64,000 nucleotides of DNA from Brachionus plicatilis. Its lineage: Eukaryota; Rotifera; Eurotatoria; Ploima; Brachionidae. The notes under the pieces were generated by a model, which was not told the DNA's origin, did not search any database, and was given only the letters and a program-made list of their open reading frames with translations. Location of the stretch: contig QEOQ01000141.1 in assembly GCA_010279815.1 (NCBI GenBank), positions 1,296,176 to 1,360,175 of the forward strand, written 5' to 3'. Below are positions 9,842 through 21,008 of the stretch, in pieces (within the stretch, counting starts at the first letter, position 1; each line of letters starts with the position of its first letter). Made by a program: the position numbers and the translations under genes.

Positions 9842-12208
9842 ATGATGAAAAAATTTTATCTTAAATATTTTTTATTGTATCTAAGTTTAGCGCCATTGCA
9901 CAACTCGAACAAAGATTTTCAGATAAAAATAAGATCTGATTACGATTCTAGATGCAGGGAATTTTTAAAATTTGTAAAATATGGTTACAGGGCATTGCTT
10001 TTGGATTTTTTTGAATCAGTTATTAATTTAAACGTGGAAAATTTTAAAAATTTTGGTTTAATCGATTTGACATGCATTGAAAAATTACAAAAAACCATTT
10101 TTTCTATCGGCCTGATTCCAAGTTTTTCATCTGGCTTAATTATTGATAAAAAATTCAAAATAAACCTTAACACAAACATTTTATCCAATTATTTGACAAT
10201 TAAGCTGGCGAATTTACGTGGTTTTGAGCTTAATGAAGATATCTTTAATGTGAAGATTAAAAATAAACCGATTGATCAATATATTAGTTTAATGGTTTAC
10301 TATTCTAATTTTAAATTTTTTGTAAACGGAATTGAAAATGAAAATTTTTGTCAAAAAAAGAATCTTTACAATTCAAAAAATTTTCAAGTATTCAAAAGTG
10401 TGTCTGATTTTTCAATAGGATTGAATGTAAAATTATCAACCAACATTTGTCCATATATTTTTAAGAATAGCAGTATCAAAATATTATCCATAATTGGTTT
10501 GAGTGATAAATTTTTTTATCGAAACATTTTTGGTTTCCAGAGAAATGTTTTAGACAAAAATGACTCAGTTTACTTTAATATAGAGGAATTGTCTCTCGAA
10601 CTCTATGGAGGTGAATTAAGTGAAAGAGTTATAGATAAAATTGTATTTAAAAAATTGAAATCAATTAAAATTTCTGGACAAGTGGATAAAATTGAATCGG
10701 ACGCATTTGACTTTGTAGATGGCTCTTATTATTTATCAAATGTTGATATTAAATCAAAAAATTTAAACATTCTATTAATGAATTCAATGGACTGGTTAGA
10801 GAAACTGTACTTTATTTTGGATATTAAAAAAGTATCTTGGATTTTTATAATTCCCGATCTTTATCAATTTCCTAGCCAAGATTTTTGCCTATTTAGAAAG
10901 TTTCCAAAGATTAATAATTTTAAAATTCAATTTTCTGAATACAACTTAAATTGTTCGTGCACAATATTTTGGTTAATGAGAGGAAGATTGACAAAAGATC
11001 CTCAAGATAATTATGTTAAAATTTTATGTGATAATATTGAAGATTTGAGAAAATGTGACATTGAATCATTGATGTCATTGTGTAATAACAAGAGTGCTTT
11101 GACAAAAAATAATTTCAAGAATGATTACATTGATCTAATGGAAAAATCCAAAATAATGAAGCTTTTCTCTATTAGTCTTTTGCCTATTTTTGGCATTTTA
11201 GGAATTATTACAAACATAATGAACATGATTGTTTTGAATTTTAAAAAAAACCCTGAAATAGCCAAAGAATTTAACAAGCCATTATTCAGATTTATGTTTT
11301 ACAACTCTTTTTTAAATTTTTTATATTGTTCTATTTCATTGATGCACATGTCAAATGTTTGTTTGTCATTCACAAGTTTTTTGTGCTCACCAGTAAGTAA
11401 AACAAAATTCGTTCAATATTTTGAGATCTATGTGGTTGATTTTTTAGGAAACATTGTTAAAACAAGTTCAAATATAACAAATATAGCGATTTCATTAAAT
11501 CGCTACATTTTGCTCGAAAGTGAATCAAGTGTTTCCAGACTTTTAAATCGGATTCAAAATAATAAAAATTTTAAATTTATTTTATTTTTTGCAATGACAT
11601 TTTTTCTCATTTTAGCAAATATTGATAAAATTTTCACCTCTTTTGTTAATGAATTTTATTTTTACAATAGTATATATGAATATATAGAGTCTCCGGTGAA
11701 AAATACTTTTGAGAATACAATCAACATGGAAAGTATGTATGTTCTTAAAGAAGCTAAAAATTTTAACTCAGATAATTATATTTTTGTAATTTTGTTCATC
11801 ATAAATTTTGTGAGCAATGATCTTGTCTTATTGGGTCTTTTGTTTGTGACTGATTTTATGTTGCTAACAAAATACCGAAAAAAAGTTAAATTAAAACTAA
11901 AGCTTGAAAAAGCTCGCAATTTTATCAAAAATAAACAATCGTTCAAAATGGAAATTTTAGAATTAAAAATTACTACAACCATTTTAATTAATTCGTTTGT
12001 TTTGTTTATTTTTAGATCGTTTGAATTTAGTTTGTCATTTTTTATTTTTTGGAACAAAATAACCAAAAATAATATTTGTTTAATTTTGAACAGCATTTGC
12101 ACAAATCTTATTCAACTCGGAAACATATTTTTTCTCGTTTCCTGCTCGTTTTCTTTAGTTGTATTCTATTATTTGAATAGTCTTTTTCATAGTGTTTTAA
12201 TTTTATGA
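9842..12208 (+). CDS. Orphan GPCR with long LRRCT-capped ectodomain (788 aa, intronless)
   Basis: Single open frame of 788 codons. A hydrophobic start (KYFLLYLSLAPL) looks like a signal peptide. Residues about 25-365 form a Leu/Ile/Asn-rich ectodomain with degenerate leucine-rich-repeat spacing. About 368-418 resembles a cysteine-rich LRR C-terminal cap (NCSCTIFWL...C...C). Seven hydrophobic segments follow at about 441-466, 482-505, 525-552, 578-596, 645-675, 706-735 and 745-782. TM3 ends in LNRYIL, where rhodopsin-like receptors carry DRY. A basic loop (KYRKKVKLKLKLEKAR) precedes TM6. The cytoplasmic tail is very short. This suggests a rhodopsin-like receptor with an LRR ectodomain, but not a clear LGR hormone receptor. 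The ligand is unknown. A decayed copy of its 3' end lies at 20636-20760, so the gene belongs to a duplicating family. Confidence 0.8.
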   Translation: MMKKFYLKYFLLYLSLAPLHNSNKDFQIKIRSDYDSRCREFLKFVKYGYRALLLDFFESVINLNVENFKNFGLIDLTCIEKLQKTIFSIGLIPSFSSGLIIDKKFKINLNTNILSNYLTIKLANLRGFELNEDIFNVKIKNKPIDQYISLMVYYSNFKFFVNGIENENFCQKKNLYNSKNFQVFKSVSDFSIGLNVKLSTNICPYIFKNSSIKILSIIGLSDKFFYRNIFGFQRNVLDKNDSVYFNIEELSLELYGGELSERVIDKIVFKKLKSIKISGQVDKIESDAFDFVDGSYYLSNVDIKSKNLNILLMNSMDWLEKLYFILDIKKVSWIFIIPDLYQFPSQDFCLFRKFPKINNFKIQFSEYNLNCSCTIFWLMRGRLTKDPQDNYVKILCDNIEDLRKCDIESLMSLCNNKSALTKNNFKNDYIDLMEKSKIMKLFSISLLPIFGILGIITNIMNMIVLNFKKNPEIAKEFNKPLFRFMFYNSFLNFLYCSISLMHMSNVCLSFTSFLCSPVSKTKFVQYFEIYVVDFLGNIVKTSSNITNIAISLNRYILLESESSVSRLLNRIQNNKNFKFILFFAMTFFLILANIDKIFTSFVNEFYFYNSIYEYIESPVKNTFENTINMESMYVLKEAKNFNSDNYIFVILFIINFVSNDLVLLGLLFVTDFMLLTKYRKKVKLKLKLEKARNFIKNKQSFKMEILELKITTTILINSFVLFIFRSFEFSLSFFIFWNKITKNNICLILNSICTNLIQLGNIFFLVSCSFSLVVFYYLNSLFHSVLIL

Positions 12209-12430
12209 AGAAAAATGCTTGTTTTCAGACTAAAGCAAATATTCAATCTAAACAATTGAAATTTCTTTTTTTTTTTTAATTTTTTTATTAAAAGTTTTAG
12301 ATTTATTTTATTTTGAGAAATAAAAATTTAAAAACAAAATTTTTAGTTTAATTTTAATAATTCAAAATTTTATTTTAATTTAAATTGCTAAAATAGAAAA
12401 AAAATATTTTCTTTAAAAAATTAGGAAATT

Positions 12431-13554
12431 TTATCTGATCTTATTTTTTGTTTCAAAATTTTTTGCCAAAGATTCATCAATCTTTACTTTTCGGTAAAAG
12501 CCAATTTTTTCCAAATGTCTGGCTATCATGGACTTGCACTCAAAATGATCTTTTTCGTCTGCAATCGAGTAACAGTCTTTATCTTCATTATTCTTTAGAG
12601 TTAAATCAGCCCCTTCTTCAATTAGAAATTGCAAAATATTCGGTTTGTTAAAAAAAGCTGCGACCATTGCAGGCGAATTTTTTTTGTGATCCTGAACATT
12701 TACTTTGGCTCCGCGATTGATAAGCATCTCAACACAAATAGGGGAGTCAACCAATGCCGCACAAGCAAAATGAAGTGGAGTTCCACCTTAGTTAGTATAA
12801 ACATCGGTTAAAAGAATCCAATTTTTTTCTTATTTACCTTGGTCATTTCTATGGCTGACATTAGTCTCTTTATAGCTTAGAAGAATTTTACAAATCTTTT
12901 CCCTGTTATGTCTAGCTGCAATAGATAGTGGGGTATCGCCCATGTAAATTACATTTGGATCCGCTTTCGCCTCCATTAACTCTTGAACACATTCTGGCCG
13001 ATCGTGAATAACTGCTTTATGAATTGCTGCCATGGAACTTCTATCCAAGTGATTCACGTTTGCATTGTGCCTAACAAGCATTCTAACAATATCTGCTCTA
13101 TCTTTTTGCTTTAAGAATTACAAATAGTTAAACTAAGACAAACAAGAGGTAAATTTACTCTTAGACTTTGCCCGTGGTATTCTGCGTCACAAATAACGTG
13201 CAAAGGTGATAGATGGTGCTCGGATTCAGTATGGTTCACATCTGAATTAGCTTCAATCAGCAGTTTGATTACATCAGCATCGCCTTCGAAGCAAGCAATG
13301 AGAAGAGGTGTCGCTTGAGCTATTGGTTGTCCTGTGACATCATGTAAAATATCACATATAATATTAGGATTAAATTTTTTTAATAAAAATTTCAATTCTT
13401 TCAATTTTTCATCAATTTTTGGATTAAATCTGTCCACATTCCAAATTTCCTTTATTAGTTCATGATGAGCATCTCTAAACGGCCTGTCTATTATCTGTTC
13501 TTCGTACTGAAAAGAATATTCTGAGTGAAAAGAATTTGGCTCGAGCTGATCCAT
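12431..13554 (-). CDS. Ankyrin-repeat protein, three exons (340 aa)
   Basis: Model: complement(join(12431..12786, 12838..13108, 13159..13554)). Both introns are about 50 bp with GT...AG ends and the frames join exactly. After about 85 N-terminal residues without repeats come five to six ankyrin repeats, visible as ATPLLIACFEGDADVIKLLI, SPLHVIC, AAIHKAVIHDRPECVQELM, DTPLSIAARHNREKICKILL, GTPLHFACA and SPAMVAAFFNKPNILQFLI. A charged tail ends in KNKIR. No SOCS box, DEATH domain or kinase is seen. Its role is probably protein binding; the partner is unknown. It converges with the GPCR gene, with stop codons about 220 bp apart. Confidence 0.9.
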
Positions 13555-14658
13555 TTTATTCTTTATTTTTAATTTTTGAAAAATTGATAACCTGTGCTTT
13601 TATTTTGAAATTTTCGCTTCAGTAACTTTCAATTTTAATTCATTAAAATTTAATTAGACCATTTTGATGTGTTGAACTCTAGCGATTGGTTTCATACTAA
13701 TGATCATAATTAAAATGTCAAAAAATGTTTAAAAAAATTTTCCAAATTTTCTCAGATGGATAATCGATTATTAATTATTTGTTTTAATTTCTGATATTTA
13801 TTCATTAAGATAAATTAGAAGTGATAGTCGAATAAACGGATAGCTCTTCAAGGCATTAAGTTAACTTTTAAATAATTTAATTAAATTAAAAAATAAAAAA
13901 TTGTATTAAATATTTTTTAATTGAAGAAACATGCGAATTTCATACATGGTATTTTACTTTTTTATAGTTAAATATTATTAGGAATTAAGCTTTAAATCTT
14001 TAGTCTAGTAATTCAAATAAATTTGAGTCCGAATTGATAGAACAAATTTAAAAATGGTAGATTTTTTTTCAAAAAGATAAAAAGAAGGAAATATTAGTTT
14101 ACATAGACTATTTCTAAAAATCTCCATAAAAAAGTTACTTGAATAAATTGCTAATTTAAAAAAAAAATTGTTTACGATTTAAGATTTGATCATATTAAAA
14201 AAGTCTTTTAAAGTTCACGAAATTCACAACTTTAGTGCTATCTGAATTTTACATTTTTGACTCAAAATTCGTAATCTACGCCCTCGAAAACTCAACTAAA
14301 AAATTTTTTTGGGGGGGGGCGGGGCTAAAAAAAATTTTTTTTACACCCAGGGTTCCAAAAATAGCAAACCCTTTAAAAAGTTGTTTTTCTTTAAGACTCA
14401 AAATCTCAAAGATAAAACTTAAATATACTAAAAAAGTATATACATTCTGAAAGAGCATAAAATTCTCTACATGCTAATGTAATTTAAAAAAAAAAAAAAG
14501 GTGTGGCGGTTTTTGTTGGCTAAAAAAAGGAAAAAAATGTTTTTTTTTCTGGTTTAAATCGTATCTCCTCCGAGGGATCAATTATGACCCAACTTTTTTT
14601 CTTAAAAAATCTCTTCAAATCATGTGATTTTAACAATTTTGTATATTAATATTCTATT
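13555..14658. other. Intergenic region
   Basis: AT-rich spacer, no gene seen. A G run with one C (GGGGGGGGGCGGGG) near 14310-14324 flanked by A/T runs is the only compositional oddity. Confidence 0.4.
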
Positions 14659-14937
14659 GATATTTTTTTTCTAAATTTTAGTAAAAACTTACCTAAGTAT
14701 AAATAAAATTTCGTGAAAAATGCCTTAAAAATCAAAATATAATCAATCTCGTGTTAGTAACTTAAAAGTTTTCGGCCATTTATCTATGGTCACCATCTCT
14801 TCTTCTGGGAAAAAGCCTTCATTTTCTGATTCATCAGATTAACACGAGATTGATTATATTTTGATTTTTAAGGCATTTTTCACGAAAATTTATTTATACT
14901 TAGGTAAGTCTTTACTAAAATTTAGAAAAAAAATATC
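14659..14937. repeat. Snapback inverted repeat (about 98-bp arms)
   Basis: Arms 14659-14756 and 14840-14937 are near-perfect reverse complements; the right arm ends with the complement of the first bases of the left arm. The roughly 83-bp loop is less AT-rich and, on the minus strand, reads DESENEGFFPEEEMVTIDKW, so it may be a captured coding scrap. It is likely a MITE or a foldback made by transposition. Confidence 0.75.
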
Positions 14938-14945
14938 CATGAGAA

Positions 14946-15310
14946 CTCGGAGTCGTCATATCGAACGATATCGAACCTACAAATCAAACAAACAAAGTGG
15001 TGGCCAAGGAAAGTAATATGCTAGGTATGCTAAAGAACACTTTTGTGAATAGAGATATCACAGCTTGGAAGAAACTCTACACTTGCTACATGTAACCTTA
15101 TCTAGAGTTAGAAGCCCCAGTTTGGTCACCGTACACGGCCAAGGACAAGTTATGCCATGAGAATATGCAGCGTCGTGTAACAAAAATGCTCCATGGTCTC
15201 AAAGGTAAACCTTAAAGGAAAGATGTCATAAATTCAATATTCTACCGCTTAAACAACGAAGTACTAGAGGAGATCTAATAGTTCAAGCTCAAGCTATCTG
15301 AAGGTATAAA
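14946..15310 (+). pseudogene. LINE reverse-transcriptase C-terminal remnant
   Basis: Reads LGVVISNDIEPTNQ..., then ESNMLGMLKNTFVNRD, WKKLYTCYM, a stop, PYLELEAPVWSPYTAKDK and MQRRVTKMLHGLKG. This is the familiar region of CR1/Jockey-type ORF2 after the palm (the LGV box, then KLYxxYVRPxLEYxxxVWSP and xQRRxTK). In-frame stops and frameshifts show it is dead. It starts right after the snapback repeat at 14937. Confidence 0.75.
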
Positions 15311-16714
15311 AGAAAATTTTCATCCACAATTATCTTTGCCGAGAGGCGAGTGTAGAAGCATGTTTAAAAGTGTAATTGTCAGATGCTGCAACCGAAGACA
15401 ATGCTTTTCAGTTTCAGAATCGTGGATTTATAGAACGGTCTATCAAATGAAACTATCAACTGAGAAACTGTGAATAATTTAAATAATTGAAAGCTGCTAT
15501 AAGGCGTCATCTTCAGTTGACGCAGTTTGTATACTAGGTTAACTACATTATTCGAAATTAAAAACAAAAAATTAAATTGTACAAAAGTAAAATTTATTTA
15601 TTGAAAGGATAAGGGGCAATTAGGAAAAAAAATAGCTCAGCACTTTAATCTTTATTTTTTCTATAGAACTTTCAGAGCTTCCAGAACGCACACACCATTT
15701 TAACTAATTTTAGATGCTAAGATTGGAAAACTTGGCTTCCTCTGTTTTTTAAGAAACAAAATCTGTTAAAAAACCTGATTACTTTTTTTAATGTAAAAAT
15801 TAAATGAAATATGCCTAAAATGATGGAAATATTAATTTTTTAGGCCAAAATAATAAATTGAATACACGTAAACCTAATAAAAATGCTTTTTAAGAAAGTT
15901 ATTAGTATATTTATTTGACTTTTTACCTTTTTTTCAAGCATTGAATATTCTAAATAGATGAATTTCGGTTCCCAATTCGTAATTAATTTGTCTTTCCAAT
16001 GATTTAAAATGTTGATCAAGCTTTATATATTTTTTGAAAGAGCATCAAATTCTCTTCATTGTAGTATTAAAGTTTATATATCTAAGTTGTATTTCAATTT
16101 TAATTATTTTTTAAGTATAAAATTTTGTTTATTTTAGTCAGTTAAAGATAAATAATAAAAAAATGCTTTATTTTATTTAAAATAAAAAAATTTGAAACCT
16201 GGTATTGGCTGGTATGGCTGGCTGGCTGGTATTGTGATTTCAAAAGCGGGTCCAGGATTTTTGGAGCTTATTTGCATGCTACAAGTGTATATATACTTAA
16301 TATTTTTAATACTATTTATAATTTTCTGTAAAAATCGATAAAATTTTAATATTTAAAGTTTGAACAAAGGTTCATTCCACTAGGATGAACCCTGAGGTGT
16401 CATCTCAATTAAATATCAAATAAAATAACTAACATTTTATAACAAACTGTTTAATTATTTTAGATTTTCACACTAAATATGGTCAAAAAAATTTTTGGCA
16501 AAGAAAATATAATTTTATGACTTCATTTTTTGCAGAAAAATTTAATTAATATTTTATTAATAAGAGCAGTTGAGAAGAAGTAAAATAATTTTTTATTTGT
16601 AATAAAATTCTTATCCGGCAAAAACTCCTTCAGATATAAATAAATTATAAATAAGTAAAAATTAAGAAATAGTTTTTTAAATAAAAATAATTATAAACAT
16701 ATGGTAAAAGTTTT
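15311..16714. other. Intergenic region with a short GGCT/GGTAT repeat
   Basis: No gene seen. At about 16200-16237 a short degenerate tandem run of TGGCTGGTAT-like words occurs. Otherwise AT-rich. Confidence 0.35.
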
Positions 16715-17512
16715 TGGGTCTTGCCTGTTATGTGACCAGTGATTTTATGTCGATTTGGTGACCAGGTATTTTTTCTGACTGGTCACATATTCACTGGTCA
16801 CCTAATATGTGTTCAGGCAAAATTATTTATTTGGTAAAAATATTTATAAATGATTTTAACCTGGTCACCTAAATAAATATTTGGTCACATAAATTTCTTT
16901 TCAGTTAAATAAAATTTAATAATAAATATAATAAAATAATTGCAATTGCAACTATACTTGCAAGATTTGATTTAAATGGCACCGATTCAGATCATGAAGA
17001 AAATTGTGAATCAGATTTTGCAGAGGTTAGTGCAGCCATTTGCAAGCTTAGTTTAAATCCAACAAAAAAAATAGGAAAGTTTTCAAAAATTGCATCAGAA
17101 GCTCCAATTGCTTCTGAAGCGATACAGTCTGCTGTAAAAAAAGTTCTTAGCAAACCTAAAAACCCAATCGCTTGCCCGCAGTGTGGGAAATTAATGAAAA
17201 ATGAGCGTGTTGTAAAGCAACACATTGCAAAAATGCATAAATAATTTTTTTATTGAATTTTTATAATTTTAAATTAATATATAATTTGGTCACGTAAATA
17301 AAAAAACAGGTCATTTAAATTTAATAGCTGGTCACTTAAATATTATAATTTTTTTAAAAAAATTCTTTATTTTAATAATTATATTGCCTGGTCACATATT
17401 AGGTGACCAGTGAATATGTGACCAGTCAGAAAAAATACCTGGTCACCAAATCGACATAAAATCACTGGTCACATAATATGTGACCAACTGATCACATAAC
17501 AGGCAAGACCCA
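16715..17512. mobile_element. DNA transposon with iterated GGTCAC motifs in its inverted ends
   Basis: The outer arms 16715-16820 and 17394-17512 are inverted copies of each other, beginning TGGGTCTTGCCTGTTATGTG. The right arm has about 24 extra bases, an added motif copy. Each arm carries several CTGGTCAC / GTGACCAG words, and further copies sit inside near 16859, 16892, 17287 and 17332, always oriented with respect to the nearest end. Such arrays usually serve as transposase binding sites. The flanks (AAAGTTTTT / AAGTTGTTT) are similar but not a clean duplication. It encloses a zinc-finger coding exon. Confidence 0.8.
16921..17244 (+). pseudogene. C2H2 zinc-finger coding remnant inside the GGTCAC element
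   Basis: Open for 107 codons without a start Met. It reads an acidic segment (DSDHEENCESDF), a Ser/Ala/Lys linker, then CPQCGKLMKNERVVKQHIAKMHK and a stop. The C-x2-C-x12-H-x4-H spacing is a classical zinc finger and is the final part of the protein. It is probably the 3' exon of a transposon-encoded DNA-binding protein. No transposase catalytic domain is present, so the copy is non-autonomous or internally deleted. Confidence 0.6.
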
Positions 17513-17829
17513 AGTTGTTTTCTTTAGCTAAAAGAGAGAAAAAAAAGAAAAGAGGTTTAGCTTTATTAAAAAAATTATTTCTTTAAGGTAAATAAATTAT
17601 CTATAATTCCTCTACAATTACAGAGATGAGTTGGAAAATCAATTTTTCATTTTTTTTAAAAAACACAAAAACACAAAAAAAAAAAAAAAAATTTTATTTT
17701 TATTTTCTTTTACTTCTCCTTAAAGGAGGTTAATTCAATTCAATAAATAAATAAAATCAATAAAACGGGATTGAAAACCTAAGTTATATTCATTTGCTAA
17801 TTAAAGGACTATGTCTATACTTTTTTCTA

Positions 17830-18420
17830 ACTCGATTCTGATGTAATTCTCCGCGAGCTCATCCAGTCTATGGTCAATTTTTAGCAGGAAAAGTTGATGC
17901 CAACCTTTATGCTTTAGGATTTCAGTGGATGTGTCAAATCTAAGTTTTAGTATGTTTCTTATTGCTGAATTTTGGATGACTTTAAGTTGAAGAGGACTAA
18001 AAATTGAGCCTTATGAGACATCTGCCTCAATGAGGTATTAAAATATGATATTTCCTTCAACATCACGAGGCTTATAATAAACTTAGATTACTAACAGTCG
18101 ACTTTATGAGTTAAGTGAGAGATATATTGGGACATGACTGAGTCATTCCATTCCATTGGTTGTCAGACTGGTAGAGGAATACGAAGCGAGTTTCAAATCA
18201 AGTTATATCAAATAGCCGACTCGATTGTGTAATTGCTAACTTACTATTTCTTTTTTTTTTCTGAGCCTCAACTATGCAAAGACGTGCAGCACGCTACATT
18301 ATATGTATTTCAATATCTATTTTTAATTTCACTTTATTTTTATTTGTATCTTTTGATTCTTTTTATTCTGAAGGAGCTTAAGCTCGGTAAACAAATAAAT
18401 AAAATAATAAATATCAAACA
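17830..18420. pseudogene. LINE ORF2 C-terminal and 3'-end relics
   Basis: On the minus strand 18010-17830 reads PLQLKVIQNSAIRNILKLRF and LLKIDHRLDELAENYIRI, the (Q-N-R/S-A-x-R) region of LINE ORF2. On the plus strand 18147-18230 reads PLVVRLVEEYEASFKSSY. That piece and the following 60 bp match the LINE at 38884-40870, and it ends in an (AAATA)n-type tail at about 18385-18415. Two fragments in opposite orientation are therefore joined here. Confidence 0.6.
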
Positions 18421-19050
18421 ATGTTAGTACTAATAATCTTCAAAAAATATTTAAAGATGCATTAATTATATGAATTCGAATATCAAAATTGAAACTGTTA
18501 AATTAAATTGAAAATTTTCAAAGCATTTAAATGAAAAAATCCAAAATGACAAAATCCTTTAAAATTTTGCCACCATTTAATTTTTGAAAAAATATTCAAC
18601 TAAAAATCCAAGAATTAAAAAAGAAAAAAATTTTAGTTATTTTGTTTTGCTAGAGTCTAAAAAACAAATATTTTTACTTTACACCTCTTCAAATATCTAA
18701 TGTGCTTTTTTGTCAAAAAAATTCAAAATAAATCCAACATTTTTTCCTAATGATAACATATTTTCAAAAAAAATAAATTTGTTCATTAATACATTGTTTT
18801 CAATTCGATTAATAAATTTTTCTTGTAAAAATTAATTATGAACCCAATGGTCATAATTTGATTATTTACTATTCTTTTTTTAATTGTTCTATAAATCGAA
18901 CTGAAATGAAAATTTCTGTCAAAAAATTAATTTTTATAATTGGAAATTTTTTTGAAGAAAAATCTTTTCTTCAAGGACTTCAAGAATCTTTTCTTCATAT
19001 AAAAACTAATTTTTTTATTATCAAGTATTTGATAATGTGATAATGATAAA

Positions 19051-20018
19051 GTGGTGTTCCACAGGGTTCAGTATTGGGTCCGCTATTGTTTGTTATCTTC
19101 ATTAATGATTTGCCGGATGGAGTAAAAAATGTATGTAAATTGTTTGCTGATGATACAAAGGTTGCAAGTATTGTTGAAGATCCAAAGGACACAGAGGGCT
19201 TACAAACGGATATTAATACACTGTGTAATTGGTCAAAAGAGTGGCTGATGGAATTTAACGAGGAAAAATGCGTTGTCATTCATTATGGCCCAAACAACCA
19301 AAAATGCGATTATAAATTGGGTCATTCGGAAAATAGTTACAAATTAGCTGAGTCAACTCAAGAAAGAGACTTAGGTGTGATTTTTAGTAACGATTTGAAA
19401 AGTTCAGCACATATCGCAGCAGTTATTAAGAAGGCTAATCAAACTTTAGGTCTAATCAAACGTACATTTAAATACCGTGATATGCAAACAATCAAGAAGT
19501 TGTATACTTCCCTAGTTAGACCTCACTTAGAGTATGCTGTCCAAGTTTGGAATCCGATGTTAAAGAAGGACATAGCAAGTATAGAAACAGTACAAAGAAG
19601 GGCGACGAAACTAATCGGAGAGTTAAAAAACTTGAGCTATGAGGAACGTCTTAGACAATTGAAACTTACAACGCTTGAAGAAAGAAGATTAAGAGGTGAT
19701 TTAATTGAACAGTTTAAAATTGTAAAAAACCTTGATGAGGTTGAGTGGCATTACCCGTTGGATCAATTGTCGGAACATTATGAAACAAGAAGTCATGGTT
19801 ATGGTTTTGAAAAACAACTTGTCAGAAATAATAATACAAGATTAAACTTTTTTACAAACCGAGTTGCAAATGTCTGGAATAAATTACCAAGAGAAATGAT
19901 TGAACAAACAACGTTAAATGGATTTAAAAATAAACTAGACAACTATTTTTTGTTAAAAAAAGTTTGTACAGGTTACCATAGCGCAACTAATCCTTGTGCT
20001 CCGTTTAAGGATGATTAA
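19051..20018 (+). pseudogene. 5'-truncated CR1-like LINE, RT C-terminal half of ORF2
   Basis: The open frame enters at the RT signature GVPQGSVLGPLLFVIFINDL, contains the catalytic box as FADDT (about 19146), and runs through the LGVIFSNDLK, KLYTSLVRPHLEYAVQVWNP, RRATKLI and LTTLEERRLRGDLIEQFKI blocks to a stop at 20018. The Met at 19074 is internal; the real protein began upstream and is missing. A (TTA)n tail at about 20043-20061 after the stop is typical of CR1-like 3' ends. The frame is uninterrupted for 322 codons, so insertion was recent compared with the other relics here. Confidence 0.85.
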
Positions 20019-20635
20019 TAGTCATCTTTATTCTATAACCTTATATTATTATTATTATTATTTTGGTATATTTTATCAATTTATTGAATAATTGATAAAA
20101 TTTTCAACGTGTAGTAATAACAGTTTTAAAGTTTCAAATTAATATTGGAAATGATTTTCAAAATTATGATCAGTCGAGAATGACCAAAAATTTCAATATT
20201 CTTATTCTTATCTGAAAAATATAATAATTGAATTGCTTAAACACCGAATAGTAAATAAATAATTGAAAAATCTGTCTTAATATTCGGCGAGACCATTTTA
20301 AAGTCTTTATAAAAAGGTTTGAATCACCTCTGGACGTATTTGATAGACTCAGCAATTGTACATAAAACTGTAAAGGCCAATTTCAAACATTTTCAACTTT
20401 TATACTCTCTGAACTATGTAAAATTTGAATTATTTTTACTATTTATTATTTTTTTTCAATTTGAGTTACTTTCAATTTTTAAAAAACTAAAAACTTTATT
20501 TTATTTTTATCATATTTTTGCAATAATTGGGTTTAAACGAAGGCGTAAGCCATTCGGACGAACCTGGGGATCACCCCCTAATTCTATTTTTAATAAAATT
20601 AAAAAATAAAAAGTTTTCAAAAAAGAAGTTGTTAT

Positions 20636-20760
20636 CTTTTGGGGCAAAACAACCATTTCCTACTCGTTTACTTTAATTGTATTGTATCATTTGAATAGTT
20701 TTTTCAAATTGTTTTAGTTTTTTTAAGAAAATTGCTTGTTTTTAGTCTGAACAATTAAAT
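20636..20760 (+). pseudogene. Decayed copy of the GPCR 3' end
   Basis: Closely resembles 12112-12240, the last TM7 codons and 3' UTR of the GPCR at 9842. It shares TACTCGTTTACTTTAATTGT versus TGCTCGTTTTCTTTAGTTGT, TTTGAATAGT in both, and GCTTGTTTT.AGNCTNAA after the stop. No long receptor frame remains upstream; the AT-rich 20319-20610 stretch may be the eroded body. Confidence 0.65.
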
Positions 20761-21008
20761 TTTCTCATCTAATTTTTATTTAATTTATATTTAATGTAGT
20801 TTATATTTAATTTTGATAAGTACCATTTTAATATTTAAAATTTTTTTATAATGAAATTTTTATATTCGTCGTTTATCCTTCAGTTCTATATTTTTTTCTT
20901 TTATCGATCATTATCTTGATTATCAATTAATTGAAATAAATTAGTTTAGTTTCTAATAGAAACCTAATTTAACTTAATTTCAACAAAAAAAATCTAGACA
21001 TCAAAATC

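Noticed and set aside
16992..17225. 77-codon minus-strand frame in the GGTCAC element
   Set aside because: The plus strand of the same stretch gives a clear C2H2 finger; the minus frame has no features.
20319..20609. 96-codon plus-strand frame with a GC-richer end
   Set aside because: Low-complexity Phe/Leu/Ile translation with no start context or domain; perhaps the eroded body of the GPCR copy but not supportable.
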